Assembly: GCF_023701525.1 (NCBI RefSeq) | Contig: NZ_JAMQAW010000027.1 | Location: 26,146-90,145, forward strand | Direction of reading: 5' to 3' | Length of the DNA: 64,000 nt | Origin: Streptomyces albipurpureus | Lineage (GTDB): Bacteria; Actinomycetota; Actinomycetes; Streptomycetales; Streptomycetaceae | Shown here: positions 15,304 to 24,169 of the stretch, piece after piece | Position numbering within the stretch: the stretch's first letter is position 1 | Layout of the letters: every line of letters starts with the position of its first letter | The notes under the pieces: generated by a model | What the model saw: the letters and a program-made list of their open reading frames with translations, nothing else | Told to the model about the DNA's origin: nothing | Databases searched by the model: none | Translations under genes and position numbers: made by a program

Positions 15304-17475
15304 TCAGCCGTTGCGCTTCCAGCGCGGCTTGTCGTCGCGGCGGCCGAAGGAGCCGGTGTTGGTGCCGGTGGTGCCAGTGCCAGTGCCGGTTCCGGTGCTT
15401 CGGTGGTCGTCACGGCGGCCGTACGGGCGGTCCGTGGAGCCGGAGCGGAAACCACCAGTGGCGGGGCGGTCGTCACGACGGTCGCGGTTGAACGGACGGT
15501 CGCTGCCGCGGTGACCGCTCGGGCGGTCGTCACGGCGGAACCCACCAGAGGCCGGACGGTCATCGCGACGCTCGAACGGGCGACCGCTCGGGCGGTCGTC
15601 ACGGCGGAACCCACCAGAGGCCGGACGGTCGTCACGACGCTCGAAAGAGCGGCCACCGCGGTCGCCACCGCGGTCATCCCGACGGTCGTCACGGCGGAAC
15701 CCGCCGCCCGACGGACGGTCATCACGACGGAAACCACCACGGTCACCACCGCGGTCGCCGCCACGGCGATCGAAGTTGCCGCGGTCGTCACGACGCTCGG
15801 ACGACTGCTCGGGCACGGCAGCGGCAGCGGCCTCAAGCTCCGCCTCGGCGGCCGAGGCCATCTCGGCGATCGCCGTCTCGGGGTCGTCGCCACGCTCACG
15901 CGCGGCACGGGCCACCAGACGGTCGGCCTCCTCGCGGAGCTCGCCCGCGCGGCGCTGCACGCGCTCCAGCTGCTTGGTCAGATCGGCGACCTCGCGCTCA
16001 GCCTGCTTGGCAGCGTTGTTCGCGGAGTCCGCCTGGACCTCGGTGAGCGAACGCGCACCGGTGATCTCGGCGACCTCCGGGTCGAACGCGCCTGCTCCGC
16101 CCACGATGTGGCGCGAAGCGTCGACGCCCGCGTCCTCCATCAGACGGAAGATCTGACGGCGCTGGTGCGGCAGTGACAGCGACACGACCACGCCGGACTT
16201 TCCGGCTCGGGCGGTACGGCCCGAGCGGTGGAGGTAGTCCTTGTGGTCACCGGCCGGGTCGACGTTCAGTACCAGGTCGATGCCGTCCACGTGGATGCCT
16301 CGGGCAGCCACGTCGGTGGCGACGAGCGCGTTGACGTAGCCGTCCTTGAAGTCAGCCAGTGTCCGGGTGCGCGCGCCCTGCGTCATACCGCCGTGCAGCG
16401 CGTCGGCCTTCACGCCCGAGTCGCGCAGCTGCTCCGCGATACGGTCCGCGCCCAGCTGGGTCCGGACGAAGATGATCGTGCGACCCTTGCGGGCTGCGAT
16501 CGCCGCGGTGACCGGGGCCTTGTCCTTCGGCTTCACGACGAGGACGTGGTGGGTCATGGTCGTGACATTGCCCTGGGCGCTGTCGACCTCATGGCTCACC
16601 GGGTTGGTCAGGTAGCGCTTGACCAGGGTGCTGATCTCGTTCTCCATGGTGGCGGAGAAGAGCATCCGCTGGCCGCCACCGGGCACCTGGTCGAGCAGCT
16701 CGGTGACCTCGGGCAGGAAGCCCAGGTCGGACATCTGGTCGGCCTCGTCCAGGATCGCGACCTGGACGTTCTCCAGGGAGCAGGCGCCACGGTTGATGAT
16801 GTCGCGCAGTCGGCCCGGGGTGGCGACGAGGATGTCGACGCCGCGCTCCAGGGCGTAGATCTGGTTGCCCATCGACGTACCGCCGCAGACGACCTTCATC
16901 TTCAGGCCGAGAACGTCACCGTAGGGCTGGAGAGCGTCCGCGACCTGCATCGCGAGCTCACGGGTCGGGGTGAGGATGATCCCGCGGGGCTTCTTCTTGT
17001 CGGTGTGGCCACCGGAGAGGGTGGCCAGCAGCGGGAGGCCGAAGGAGAGCGTCTTGCCGGAGCCGGTGCGGCCGCGGCCCAGGATGTCCTTGCCTGCCAG
17101 CGCGTCCGGGATGGTCGCGGCCTGGATCGGGAAGGGGCTCGTCACACCGTTCTGGGCGAGCTTGCGGACGACGCCTTCGGGCAGACCGAGCGTGGTGAAC
17201 GTGACCTCGGGAACCGAGGGGACCTCAGGGGTCTCGTCGATCTCGACCTCGACAGCCTCGACCTCGACAGCTTCGACCTCTACAGCTTCGACGACCTCGG
17301 CCTCGACCACATCGGAGTCAACGACATCGGACAGGACGATGATGGCCGGCGCGTCAGTGTTCTCGGCGGGCTGGACGTTCTCAGGGTTCTCGGGGGTGTC
17401 GACCACGGTGGAAGTGGTGTCGACGACTGCCTCGTCCTGGGGCAGGACGGCGTGATCAGTGCTGAAATTGGACAT
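15304..17475 (-). CDS. DEAD-box RNA helicase with long acidic N-terminus and RGG/RDD-rich tail
   Basis: 723 residues. The core (about 90-450) holds the Q motif (FTTLGLPEGVVRKLAQNGVTSPFPIQ), motif I GRTGSGKT, PTRELA, TPGR, DEAD (ILDEADQM), SAT, HGGMTQGART and HRSGRTAR. The helicase is probably ATP-dependent and cytosolic, in RNA remodelling or degradation. The N-terminal 90 residues contain the repeated VEAVEVEAVEVEAVEVE, strongly acidic. The tail after about 540 is disordered: RRDDRPSGG and RPFERRDDRPASGGFRRDD units repeat several times, followed by an STGTGTGTGTTGTNTGS low-complexity run. Such tails bind RNA and are prone to length variation. It is monocistronic with a terminator at 15227-15260. 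Confidence 0.95.
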   Translation of the reverse strand: MSNFSTDHAVLPQDEAVVDTTSTVVDTPENPENVQPAENTDAPAIIVLSDVVDSDVVEAEVVEAVEVEAVEVEAVEVEIDETPEVPSVPEVTFTTLGLPEGVVRKLAQNGVTSPFPIQAATIPDALAGKDILGRGRTGSGKTLSFGLPLLATLSGGHTDKKKPRGIILTPTRELAMQVADALQPYGDVLGLKMKVVCGGTSMGNQIYALERGVDILVATPGRLRDIINRGACSLENVQVAILDEADQMSDLGFLPEVTELLDQVPGGGQRMLFSATMENEISTLVKRYLTNPVSHEVDSAQGNVTTMTHHVLVVKPKDKAPVTAAIAARKGRTIIFVRTQLGADRIAEQLRDSGVKADALHGGMTQGARTRTLADFKDGYVNALVATDVAARGIHVDGIDLVLNVDPAGDHKDYLHRSGRTARAGKSGVVVSLSLPHQRRQIFRLMEDAGVDASRHIVGGAGAFDPEVAEITGARSLTEVQADSANNAAKQAEREVADLTKQLERVQRRAGELREEADRLVARAARERGDDPETAIAEMASAAEAELEAAAAAVPEQSSERRDDRGNFDRRGGDRGGDRGGFRRDDRPSGGGFRRDDRRDDRGGDRGGRSFERRDDRPASGGFRRDDRPSGRPFERRDDRPASGGFRRDDRPSGHRGSDRPFNRDRRDDRPATGGFRSGSTDRPYGRRDDHRSTGTGTGTGTTGTNTGSFGRRDDKPRWKRNG

Positions 17476-17690
17476 GCGAAATGCGAAACCTTCCGGAGTC
17501 TCGGCACGCGCCCAAACTCCGTGATTCGCAATTCGACCGCCTCTATGCGGTCAGCCACGGCTAGGGAGAGTACGCGCCACACGGCGCGCTTCTTTTTCGG
17601 CGCCGGGCAATGGGATCAAACGATCTACCACCATACGCACCCTCCCCCGCCCAAGGCAAACCACGTCAGGGTGACCCCCGCAACACCGCC

Positions 17691-18254
17691 TCACGCGGGC
17701 CCCAGCTGCGGTGAGGCCTCCGGCTCCCGGCCCACCTTGCGGCGCGCCGCCTCCGCCATCCGCAGTGCGCCGGCCTGCGCCTCGGGCAGGGGCGAGGCCG
17801 TCGGCTCCTCGGTCGGTTCGACCGGCGTTGGGGTGGGGGTTTCCTGGGGCGGCTCGGGCTGCGGTTCCTGTGTGGGGGAGGGCGGCGGTACGGAGGGTGA
17901 GGGCACTCCCCTGGTCGGCTCGGGCTCCTTGGAAGGCTGCGGCCGATTCACTCCCACGGTGGGCCGGGGCACCGGTGGCGTGGTCGCGGTGCGCGGGCTG
18001 GGGGTGGCCTCCGGGACCCCGGGGGGCCGCGCCGACCTGTCCGGCTCCGCCCTACCGCCGCCAGCGTGGTGCCGCCCAGGACCCGCCTGCCCGCCTTCCG
18101 GTTCGATCTCCGCGCCGGACGGGGCCGATGACTTGCGGGGTTCGGGAGCCTCCGCCTTGTCGTCACTCACGCTCATACAGCCCGCAGAGGCGGCAAGCGC
18201 CAACGAGGCGGCGAACGCGGCAGCCAGTCGGCCAGGGGTGGGCAATTGACGCAC
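17691..18254 (-). CDS. Proline-rich lipoprotein, unknown function
   Basis: 187 residues from a GTG with GGAGG seven bases upstream. The signal MRQLPTPGRLAAAFAASLALAASAGC has lipobox ASAGC. The mature part is an extended Pro/Thr/Glu-rich chain (PPSPTQEPQPEPPQETPTPTPVEPTEEPTASP) with no globular core until a helical end MAEAARRKVGREPEAS. A periplasm-facing spacer or tether is inferred. It follows the FluC genes on the same strand with a 112-bp gap. Confidence 0.75.
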   Translation of the reverse strand: MRQLPTPGRLAAAFAASLALAASAGCMSVSDDKAEAPEPRKSSAPSGAEIEPEGGQAGPGRHHAGGGRAEPDRSARPPGVPEATPSPRTATTPPVPRPTVGVNRPQPSKEPEPTRGVPSPSVPPPSPTQEPQPEPPQETPTPTPVEPTEEPTASPLPEAQAGALRMAEAARRKVGREPEASPQLGPA

Positions 18255-18366
18255 GAGGGCACCTCCGGGGGCAGAACGCGGGTTTCACTGCCCAACTCCC
18301 AGCGCCCCACGGGGGACACGCCCATGTGCCTGACAAGTACACGCCCCGTTCGGGCGGCCGTCGGGA

Positions 18367-18729
18367 TCACCCCGTCAGCGCCTGCCCCAACTCGACGCCC
18401 ACCGCCACCGATCCCAGCCCCACCAACACGGAGACGACCGCATTCGCCGCCATCAGCCGACCGCACCCTCGCTCAGCCAACCGAAACGTCTCGTACGAGA
18501 AGGTGGAGTAGGTACTGAGCGCACCGCACAGGCCCGTACCGAGGAGCGCGTACGTCGATGAGGTGACCGACGCCCCCGCCAGCACTCCGAGCAGCAGACA
18601 ACCGGCGAGATTGACCGTCAGTGTTCCCCACGGAAACAGTGAGTCATGACGGGCCTGCACCGCGCGGTCGGTCAGATAACGCAGCGGCGCACCGACCGCA
18701 GCCCCCAGCGCCACCAGCAGCCAGGTCAC
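18367..18729 (-). CDS. crcB: Fluoride exporter FluC/CrcB, second subunit
   Basis: 120 residues, four membrane helices. The start is GTG at 18729, overlapping the preceding gene's TGA as GTGA; the longer reading frame includes part of that gene. Motifs include GAPLRYLTDR, PWGTLTVNLAGCLLLG (the NxxG pore motif) and the LGTGLCGALSTYSTFSYE filter region typical of CrcB. FluC channels act as antiparallel dimers, and in Streptomyces the pair of adjacent genes suggests a heterodimer. It removes fluoride from the cytosol. Confidence 0.95.
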   Translation of the reverse strand: MTWLLVALGAAVGAPLRYLTDRAVQARHDSLFPWGTLTVNLAGCLLLGVLAGASVTSSTYALLGTGLCGALSTYSTFSYETFRLAERGCGRLMAANAVVSVLVGLGSVAVGVELGQALTG

Positions 18730-19406
18730 CGGACGTCCGGTCCGGGCCCGGTCATGCGCCGGGGATGACGACGCGCTGTGACGACCCTTCGGGTCACCGT
18801 CACGGTGAGCCACACCGCTCCCACACAGCCGGCCACCGTGCCTCCCGCGTACGCCAGCGCCGTCCAGGCCCGGTCATGGAGCAGGAGTTCGCGGACATCG
18901 AACGCGTACGCGGAGAAAGTGGTGAACCCGCCGAGCACGCCGACCCCGGCGAACAACCGGGCCAGTGGACGCTCCTTCCGCCCGCCCTCGGCGACCAAGG
19001 GCAGGAGCACTCCGATCAGCGCCGAGCCCGTCACATTGATCCCCAGGGTCACCCAGGGGAAGCCCTCCCCGGCGGGGGGCCAGGTCCGGACGGCCGCGTA
19101 CCGGGCGAGCGCCCCCACCACTCCGCCCGCCGAGATCACCGCGAGGACCAGCCAGAGCCGGGACCCGGCGATCTCCCCCCGCTGGGCGGCCCGATGCAGA
19201 TCGACATCAGGATCGATCGGTTCCGATGGCGCAGGGGGGCCATTGATCGCCTCGGGAGGTACGGGGGAGCCGTCCGGGGGGACGGCGAAACCGTCCTCGC
19301 CTGGCCGAGGGCCTGGTGAGCCGATCCCGGCGGGGCCGGTGTCGGGCCGAGCCCGGCCCGGCCCGGAAACCTCCGCGTCCCCCGACTCCCCCGCGGGTGG
19401 CTCCAT
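18726..19406 (-). CDS. crcB: Fluoride exporter FluC/CrcB, first subunit with long hydrophilic N-terminus
   Basis: 226 residues, of which the first 80 or so are hydrophilic and Pro/Gly-rich (GDGSPVPPEAINGPPAPSEPIDPDVDLH region) before the four-helix channel. Channel motifs: GVVGALARYAAV, FPWVTLGINVTGSALIG and GVGVLGGFTTFSAYAFD. It starts 2 bp after the metallopeptidase stop and overlaps its partner by GTGA, so the three genes are an operon. A fluoride riboswitch cannot fit between these genes and none was identified upstream. Confidence 0.95.
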   Translation of the reverse strand: MEPPAGESGDAEVSGPGRARPDTGPAGIGSPGPRPGEDGFAVPPDGSPVPPEAINGPPAPSEPIDPDVDLHRAAQRGEIAGSRLWLVLAVISAGGVVGALARYAAVRTWPPAGEGFPWVTLGINVTGSALIGVLLPLVAEGGRKERPLARLFAGVGVLGGFTTFSAYAFDVRELLLHDRAWTALAYAGGTVAGCVGAVWLTVTVTRRVVTARRHPRRMTGPGPDVR

Positions 19407-19408
19407 GC

Positions 19409-19759
19409 TCAGCCGTAACCGAGTGCGTGCAGCCGCTCATCGTCGATTCCGAAGTGGTGCGCCACTTCATGAACCACTGTGATCTCAGTCTCCTCGACCA
19501 CTTCCTCGCGGCTCTCGCACATCCGCAGCGTCGGCCCCCGATAGATCGTGATCCGGTCCGGCAGCACCCCCGCGTACCACTCACCGCGATCGGTCAGCGG
19601 AGTGCCCTCGTACAGCCCGAGCAGCTCTGGATCGCCCGGGGCCGGTTCGTCCTCGACGAACACCGCGACGTTGTCCATCAGCCGCGTCAGCTCCGGCGGA
19701 ATCCGGTCCAGGGCCTCGGCGACCAGTTCCTCGAACTCCTCGCGTGTCATCTCCAGCAC
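19409..19759 (-). CDS. Zincin-like metallopeptidase family protein
   Basis: 116 residues. The conserved HEVAHHFGIDDERLHALG is an HExxH zinc motif, with Asp further on as the extra ligand. The body has LTRLMDNVAVFVEDEPAP and LPDRITIYRGP. The start at 19759 (GTG, MLEMTREEFEELVAEAL in the family) is chosen from homologues I remember; the next ATG at 19750 is also possible. The role is unknown; such small proteins are widespread in actinobacteria. It is first in an operon with the two fluC genes. Confidence 0.85.
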   Translation of the reverse strand: MLEMTREEFEELVAEALDRIPPELTRLMDNVAVFVEDEPAPGDPELLGLYEGTPLTDRGEWYAGVLPDRITIYRGPTLRMCESREEVVEETEITVVHEVAHHFGIDDERLHALGYG

Positions 19760-19917
19760 CCGGCCATTGTCACGTACAACCCGCAACCGGTCGCCCCGGG
19801 TCCGTACCCGCTCCGCCCATCGACCGCACTGATGAGCGACGAACACAGATCCACCTCGCTCGCGGCGCGGCCGGTCGAGATCGCATAGCCGTCCACGAGC
19901 GGGGGCATACGGGCCCA

Positions 19918-21567
19918 ATGGCACAAGAAGCCCCGGAACCGATGCGCACCACCTTCACCCGGCTCCGGCGGCACTATCGCTCCCGGCGCACCGACCCCAC
20001 GCACACGCTGGTGCACCATCCGCATCCGTGGGCCAGGGCGCTGGGGCTCACCACCGTCGTGCTGGTGGGTGCCTGGCTGGGGCTGCTGATCGTGGGGAGC
20101 GTCCACACCTCGATCGGGCCCATGGAGACGAGCATGACCCTGCGCCCCGATCTCTCCGGGGGCACCAAGATCAATGTCTCGCCGCTGGGCGCGTTGGAAC
20201 TCGACTCCCACATCGCGCCCGTCCGGCTCGATGTGGACGTCAACCAACTCGACCCGGTGCGCTCCACCGCCCTGGTCGAACATCCCGAGCGACTCGCCGG
20301 CCTCCAGGACGAGGTCGCCCAGGATGTGGCCAGCGGGACCACCGAGTTGGCGGTGCGTTCCTGTGTCGCCGTGGTCTCCGGTGCGACCGCCCTCGGGCTC
20401 GCCGTCTACCGTCGCCCGCGCCGCGCCCTGGCCGCTGGCGGCCTGGCGCTGACGCTGCTGGCCGCCTCCGGCGGCGCCGCGGTCGCCACCTGGGACCCGG
20501 AGTCGGTACTGGAGCCGAAGTTCTCCGGACTGCTCACCAGCGCGCCATCGGTCGTCGGAGACGCCCGCTCCATCGTTTCGGACTTCGACGTCTACCAGAA
20601 GGAGCTGGCCCGGCTGGTCACCAATGTCACCAAGCTCTACGACGCCACCTCCACCCTGCCGACCTACCGCCCGGACCCGCTCACCATGCGGGTCCTGCAC
20701 GTCTCCGACATCCATCTCAACCCCGCGTCCTGGCATGTCATCGGCTCACTCGTGGAGCAGTACGACATTGATGTGATCATCGATTCCGGGGACACCATGG
20801 ACCATGGCACCGCCGCCGAGAACGCCTTCCTGGACCCGATCAGCGACCTTGGCGCGCCCTATGTCTGGGTGCGGGGCAACCATGACTCGCGCATCACCCA
20901 GTCCTATCTCTCCCGGTTGAAGAACACCCATGTGCTCGACGACGGGAAGGCGGTCACGGTCGCGGGACTGCGGATCGCGGGGATGGGCGACGCCCAGTTC
21001 ACCCCGGACCGCTCCACGGCCGACGAGGGCGCGGCCGGGATGGGCAAGGACGCCCATCGGATGGCGGGCATCCGACTCGCATCGGCGCTGCGCGCCCAGA
21101 TCCACGCGGGCACCCCGGCCGATATCGCCGTGGCGCACAATCCGATCTCGGCACGGGAGACCGATGGCGCCGTTCCCCTGGTGCTCGCCGGGCATCTGCA
21201 CCATCGCAGCACCGAGGTGCTGAAGGACGGCACCAGGCTGAAGATCGAGGGTTCGACGGGCGGCGGCGGACTGCGGGCGCTGGAACAGGAGAAACCGGAG
21301 AAGGTGCGCGCATCGGTGCTCTATCTGGACCGGACGACCAAACGGCTCCAGGCCTGGGACGAGATCACCCTGGGCGGACTGGGACTGACGACGGCGGAGA
21401 TCAGCCGTCGCCTCCCGAAGGGGAACGATCCAGAGCGCAAGCCAGATGCCACGGCGTCCGGCTCCCCCGCCGCCCCCGGGTCGTCGAACACGCCGAAGGC
21501 TCCCGGCACCCCCGGCTCCCCGGCGCCCTCAACACCGAGCACACCAGGTCGATCCCCCCAGCCATGA
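19918..21567 (+). CDS. Membrane-anchored metallophosphoesterase
   Basis: 549 residues. Two membrane helices (about 45-63 and 155-190) precede a calcineurin-like domain. Motifs: VLHVSDIHLNP (DxH), IIDSGDTMDHGT (GDxxD), VWVRGNHDSRI (GNHD), VAHNPIS and LVLAGHLHHRST (GHxH). The metal ligands are complete, unlike the phosphoesterase at 4875-8411. The C-terminal 60 residues are a Pro/Ser-rich tail. The substrate is unknown; surface-facing domain and location suggest cell-envelope turnover. Neither a strong ribosome site nor a clear alternative start is visible. Confidence 0.9.
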   Translation: MAQEAPEPMRTTFTRLRRHYRSRRTDPTHTLVHHPHPWARALGLTTVVLVGAWLGLLIVGSVHTSIGPMETSMTLRPDLSGGTKINVSPLGALELDSHIAPVRLDVDVNQLDPVRSTALVEHPERLAGLQDEVAQDVASGTTELAVRSCVAVVSGATALGLAVYRRPRRALAAGGLALTLLAASGGAAVATWDPESVLEPKFSGLLTSAPSVVGDARSIVSDFDVYQKELARLVTNVTKLYDATSTLPTYRPDPLTMRVLHVSDIHLNPASWHVIGSLVEQYDIDVIIDSGDTMDHGTAAENAFLDPISDLGAPYVWVRGNHDSRITQSYLSRLKNTHVLDDGKAVTVAGLRIAGMGDAQFTPDRSTADEGAAGMGKDAHRMAGIRLASALRAQIHAGTPADIAVAHNPISARETDGAVPLVLAGHLHHRSTEVLKDGTRLKIEGSTGGGGLRALEQEKPEKVRASVLYLDRTTKRLQAWDEITLGGLGLTTAEISRRLPKGNDPERKPDATASGSPAAPGSSNTPKAPGTPGSPAPSTPSTPGRSPQP

Positions 21568-21716
21568 CCCGCGTGACCGACCCCCTCAGATCACCCGAAC
21601 GGCCGCCCCTGGCCAAGTCCCCCCACCCGTCAAGGAAACCGTTTTGGCGATACCTCCCCGCATCCCATATGCTTCTCACGTCCCCGACGCGCTGGAAAGC
21701 GCCAGGCGGGCCCTTA

Positions 21717-21789
21717 GCCCTCATCGTCTAGTGGCCCAGGACGCCGCCCTTTCAAGGCGGTAGCACGGGTTCGAATCCCGTTGGGGGCA
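21717..21789 (+). tRNA. tRNA-Glu(UUC)
   Basis: 73-nt cloverleaf: acceptor GCCCTCA / TGGGGGC, anticodon loop CTTTCAA (UUC), T arm with TTCGAATC. First of a three-tRNA cluster. Confidence 0.95.
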
Positions 21790-21826
21790 CGCTTTACCTG
21801 TGCGAGACTTGTGCTCGCACAACTTT

Positions 21827-21901
21827 GGTCCTGTGGAGCAGCTTGGAGTGCTCGCCACCCTGTCAAGGTGGAGGCCGCGGGTTCAAATCCCGTCAGGACC
21901 G
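21827..21901 (+). tRNA. tRNA-Asp(GUC)
   Basis: 75-nt cloverleaf: acceptor GGTCCTG / CAGGACC, anticodon loop CTGTCAA (GUC). Identical in sequence to the tRNA-Asp gene at 28575-28649. Confidence 0.95.
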
Positions 21902-21923
21902 CTGAAGCTCGTCAGAGCTTCGT

Positions 21924-21997
21924 GGCTGGGTAGCTCAGTTGGTACGAGCGTCCGCCTGAAAAGCGGAAGGTCGCCGGTTCGACCCCGGCCCCAGCCA
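21924..21997 (+). tRNA. tRNA-Phe(GAA)
   Basis: 74-nt cloverleaf: acceptor GGCTGGG / CCCAGCC, anticodon loop CTGAAAA (GAA), T arm CCGGTTCGACCCCGG. Last of the Glu-Asp-Phe cluster. Confidence 0.95.
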
Positions 21998-22003
21998 CCT
22001 CGT

Positions 22004-22032
22004 AAAGGCCCCATCCATCGGATGGGGCCTTT
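22004..22032 (+). terminator. Strong intrinsic terminator after the tRNA cluster
   Basis: A perfect 13-bp stem, AAAGGCCCCATCC paired with GGATGGGGCCTTT, 3-nt loop. Bidirectional: it also follows the minus-strand CcdA-like gene. Confidence 0.9.
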
Positions 22033-22042
22033 GTCGTTGCCG

Positions 22043-22912
22043 CTATGCCTCCTCGATCCTCTCCGGTCCGGGACCTCCGGCCGTGGCCCCTGAGGTCTCT
22101 CGCCGGCGCCATCCCCGTATCCCGAGGATCATCGCCACGATCGCCATCACACCGATCAGCAGCGCCCAGTCCGGCACCGATTCACCCACCCGGCCGGCCC
22201 ACTGCTCAGCGGCGAAGGAGTCGTCGACGCTGAGCAGGCCGGGGAGCGCGGTCGTACCGTCGAAGGCCAGGAAGATCGTGCCGAGGGCGATGAAGAACAG
22301 GCCCGAGAAGAGCGATGTGGTGTGCAGCCGAAGGCGGCCCAGGCTCAGCGAACGACCACGGAGCCAGCGGCGCCGGCCCAGGTCGAAGCGGTCCCAGAGC
22401 AGTGCGAGCAGAAAGAGCGGGACCGCCATGCCCAGGGCGTAGACCGCCAGCAGCAGACCGCCGTAGACCGGGCTGCCGGAGAGCGCCGAGACGGTCAGCA
22501 CACTGCCGAGGATCGGGCCGGCGCAGAATCCCGCCAGGCCGTAGACCAGGCCCAGGGCGTAGACCGGGGCGGCGGTCGTCGGGCGGATGCGGCCGGAGAG
22601 TTCCGCCATCGTGCGGGAGGCGAATCCGAGCCCCAGGATCTGGGCCGCGCCCAGCGCGATGATCAGCCAGCCTCCCGCCGCGACCAGCAGATCGCGGTTG
22701 CCGTAGAAGAACCGGCTGGCATAGGAGCCGGCTACTCCCAGCGGTACGAGGGTGGTGGCCAGGCCCGCGTAGAAGATTCCGGTACGCAGCAGGAGTCGGC
22801 CGGTCGAGTCGAGTGAGTAGGCGAAGAACGCCGGCAGCAGCAGTGCGCTGCACGGGCTGATCAGCGCCAGCAGACCGCCGAGGAACGCGGCCAGATAGCC
22901 GATGTCCGTCAT
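22043..22912 (-). CDS. CcdA/DsbD-like transmembrane thiol-disulphide transporter
   Basis: 289 residues, about six or seven membrane helices. The start at 22912 has an ATGA overlap with the upstream thioredoxin-like gene; a longer frame into that gene is rejected. Two membrane cysteines typical of CcdA are seen, in ALISPCSALLLPAFFAYS and LAGFCAGPILGSVL. It passes reducing power across the membrane to extracytoplasmic thioredoxin-like proteins, including cytochrome c maturation. The neighbour is a DsbA-like protein, a natural partner. The short C-terminus carries a charged tail. Confidence 0.9.
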   Translation of the reverse strand: MTDIGYLAAFLGGLLALISPCSALLLPAFFAYSLDSTGRLLLRTGIFYAGLATTLVPLGVAGSYASRFFYGNRDLLVAAGGWLIIALGAAQILGLGFASRTMAELSGRIRPTTAAPVYALGLVYGLAGFCAGPILGSVLTVSALSGSPVYGGLLLAVYALGMAVPLFLLALLWDRFDLGRRRWLRGRSLSLGRLRLHTTSLFSGLFFIALGTIFLAFDGTTALPGLLSVDDSFAAEQWAGRVGESVPDWALLIGVMAIVAMILGIRGWRRRETSGATAGGPGPERIEEA

Positions 22913-23736
22913 TCGGAGGTGGGCTCCGTCCCCTGGTCGCCCTTGCCGCCCTTGCCGGCCTTGCCGCTGGACTCGGCGGTCCGCTGAGCCGCTTCGATGG
23001 CCTGGGTGAAGCTCTCCATGGGCTGCGCGCCGGCCAGCGGGCGGCCGTTGACCAGGAAGGACGGGGTGGAGGTCGCGCCAAGGCCATAGGCCTCCTCCTG
23101 GTCCCGGCTCACCGAAGCCTTGGCGGCTTCGCTGTCCAGGTCCTTGGCGAAACGGTTGAGATCGGGCACGCCCGCCCGCTTGGCCAACTCCTTGAGTCGG
23201 CCCTTGGAGAAGCCCTTCTCCTTCTCGCCCTCCGCGTACGCGGCGCTGTGGAACTGCCAGAACCGGCCCTGCTGGCCGGCTGCCCAGGCAGCGCGCGCCG
23301 AGTCCTCGGACTCCTGGCCGAAGATCGGGAAGTTGCGCCACTCAATGCGCAGTACGCCCTTGTCGACGTACTCCTTGATCAGTTCGGGCTCGGTGTCCCG
23401 GGCGAACTTGCCGCAGTAGCCACAGAGGAAGTCCGCGTACTCGATCATCACCACGGGTGCGTCGGCGCGGCCCACGGCGAGCGGGTCCTTGGCCTCGCGA
23501 CGGGCGAGTTTCGCCAGCTCCGGGTAGACGCCGCTCTGGGCGTCGGCGGAGACCTCCGTCCGTGCGGAAGACGCGGGCGAGTCATCGGGCCTGGTCGCGG
23601 TGTACGAGGCGATACCGAGCAGGAGCGCGGCTACGACGACGCCCGCTCCGATGAAGAGCGGTCGACGCGACGAAGGAGAGGGAGAGGGCGGCGAGGAGGG
23701 CGCGCGGGAGGGGGAAGCGGAAGAGCGGACAGGCAT
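22909..23736 (-). CDS. DsbA-family thioredoxin-fold protein, membrane-anchored
   Basis: 275 residues. An N-terminal membrane helix (about residues 27-48, LFIGAGVVVAALLLGIAS) anchors the protein. The thioredoxin domain follows with active site CGYC (VMIEYADFLCGYCGKFARDTEPE), the inserted helical domain (GQQGRFWQFHSAAY), and cis-Pro region TSTPSFLVNGRPLAGAQPMESF. This is a DsbA-type oxidoreductase for folding or maintaining exported proteins. It is cotranscribed with the CcdA-like gene by an ATGA overlap, which suggests the electron transfer partner. The C-terminus is a Gly/Lys-rich tail. Confidence 0.93.
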   Translation of the reverse strand: MPVRSSASPSRAPSSPPSPSPSSRRPLFIGAGVVVAALLLGIASYTATRPDDSPASSARTEVSADAQSGVYPELAKLARREAKDPLAVGRADAPVVMIEYADFLCGYCGKFARDTEPELIKEYVDKGVLRIEWRNFPIFGQESEDSARAAWAAGQQGRFWQFHSAAYAEGEKEKGFSKGRLKELAKRAGVPDLNRFAKDLDSEAAKASVSRDQEEAYGLGATSTPSFLVNGRPLAGAQPMESFTQAIEAAQRTAESSGKAGKGGKGDQGTEPTSE

Positions 23737-23797
23737 GGCGGTAGGTCACTCCTGAGCGAAATGCGGATAAAGCGGGCACTGGAGGGAGTGTGGCCGC

Positions 23798-24169
23798 CTA
23801 TACGCGCAGGATCGACAGCTCCAACGGAGTGACAGCGGCGATGGGCGGCCCGCGATCCGGTGGCATCACCACCTGGAGGGGGGCGCTGTCCAAGGTGTCC
23901 GCGGTGCTGAACACCCCGTGAGGGGCGGGCGGCAACTCCTGGAGAGCGCCACCGCGCGGGGCGGTGGCGGGGTGTGCCCCTCGCTCATCGTCCTGGGCAC
24001 CCTTGCCGCACCCGGCCAGCTGCCCCTGGGCCGTCGCCACCGCGGCCGTCCCGCTCTCAGCCCGCGCGGACGACGGTGCGCAGAGCACCAGCAGGAGCGC
24101 GCAGACCATGCCGAGCAGCGCGGCCGCGGTCGCCAACCGGCGGTACCGACCGTCACGGCTGAGCAGCAT
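23798..24169 (-). CDS. Small exported protein, unknown function
   Basis: 123 residues. A hydrophobic N-terminus (TAAALLGMVCALLLVLCAPSSARA) is a signal peptide or anchor, with cleavage near the ARA motif at residue 37. The remainder is proline-rich with ends LQVVMPPDRGPPIAAVTPLELSILRV and one Cys in AGCGK. The ribosome site is poor (GAAGGG 12 bases upstream). It precedes the DsbA-like gene on the same strand by 61 bp, so it may belong to that operon. No domain is recognised. Confidence 0.7.
   Translation of the reverse strand: MLLSRDGRYRRLATAAALLGMVCALLLVLCAPSSARAESGTAAVATAQGQLAGCGKGAQDDERGAHPATAPRGGALQELPPAPHGVFSTADTLDSAPLQVVMPPDRGPPIAAVTPLELSILRV

Noticed and set aside
16228..18249. 673-residue plus-strand ORF across helicase and lipoprotein
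   Set aside because: Shadow of the DEAD-box gene, whose motifs on the minus strand are complete.
18367..19406. Fluoride riboswitch before fluC
   Set aside because: The genes overlap or nearly touch each other and the upstream metallopeptidase, leaving no room for a leader, and no riboswitch structure was recognised.
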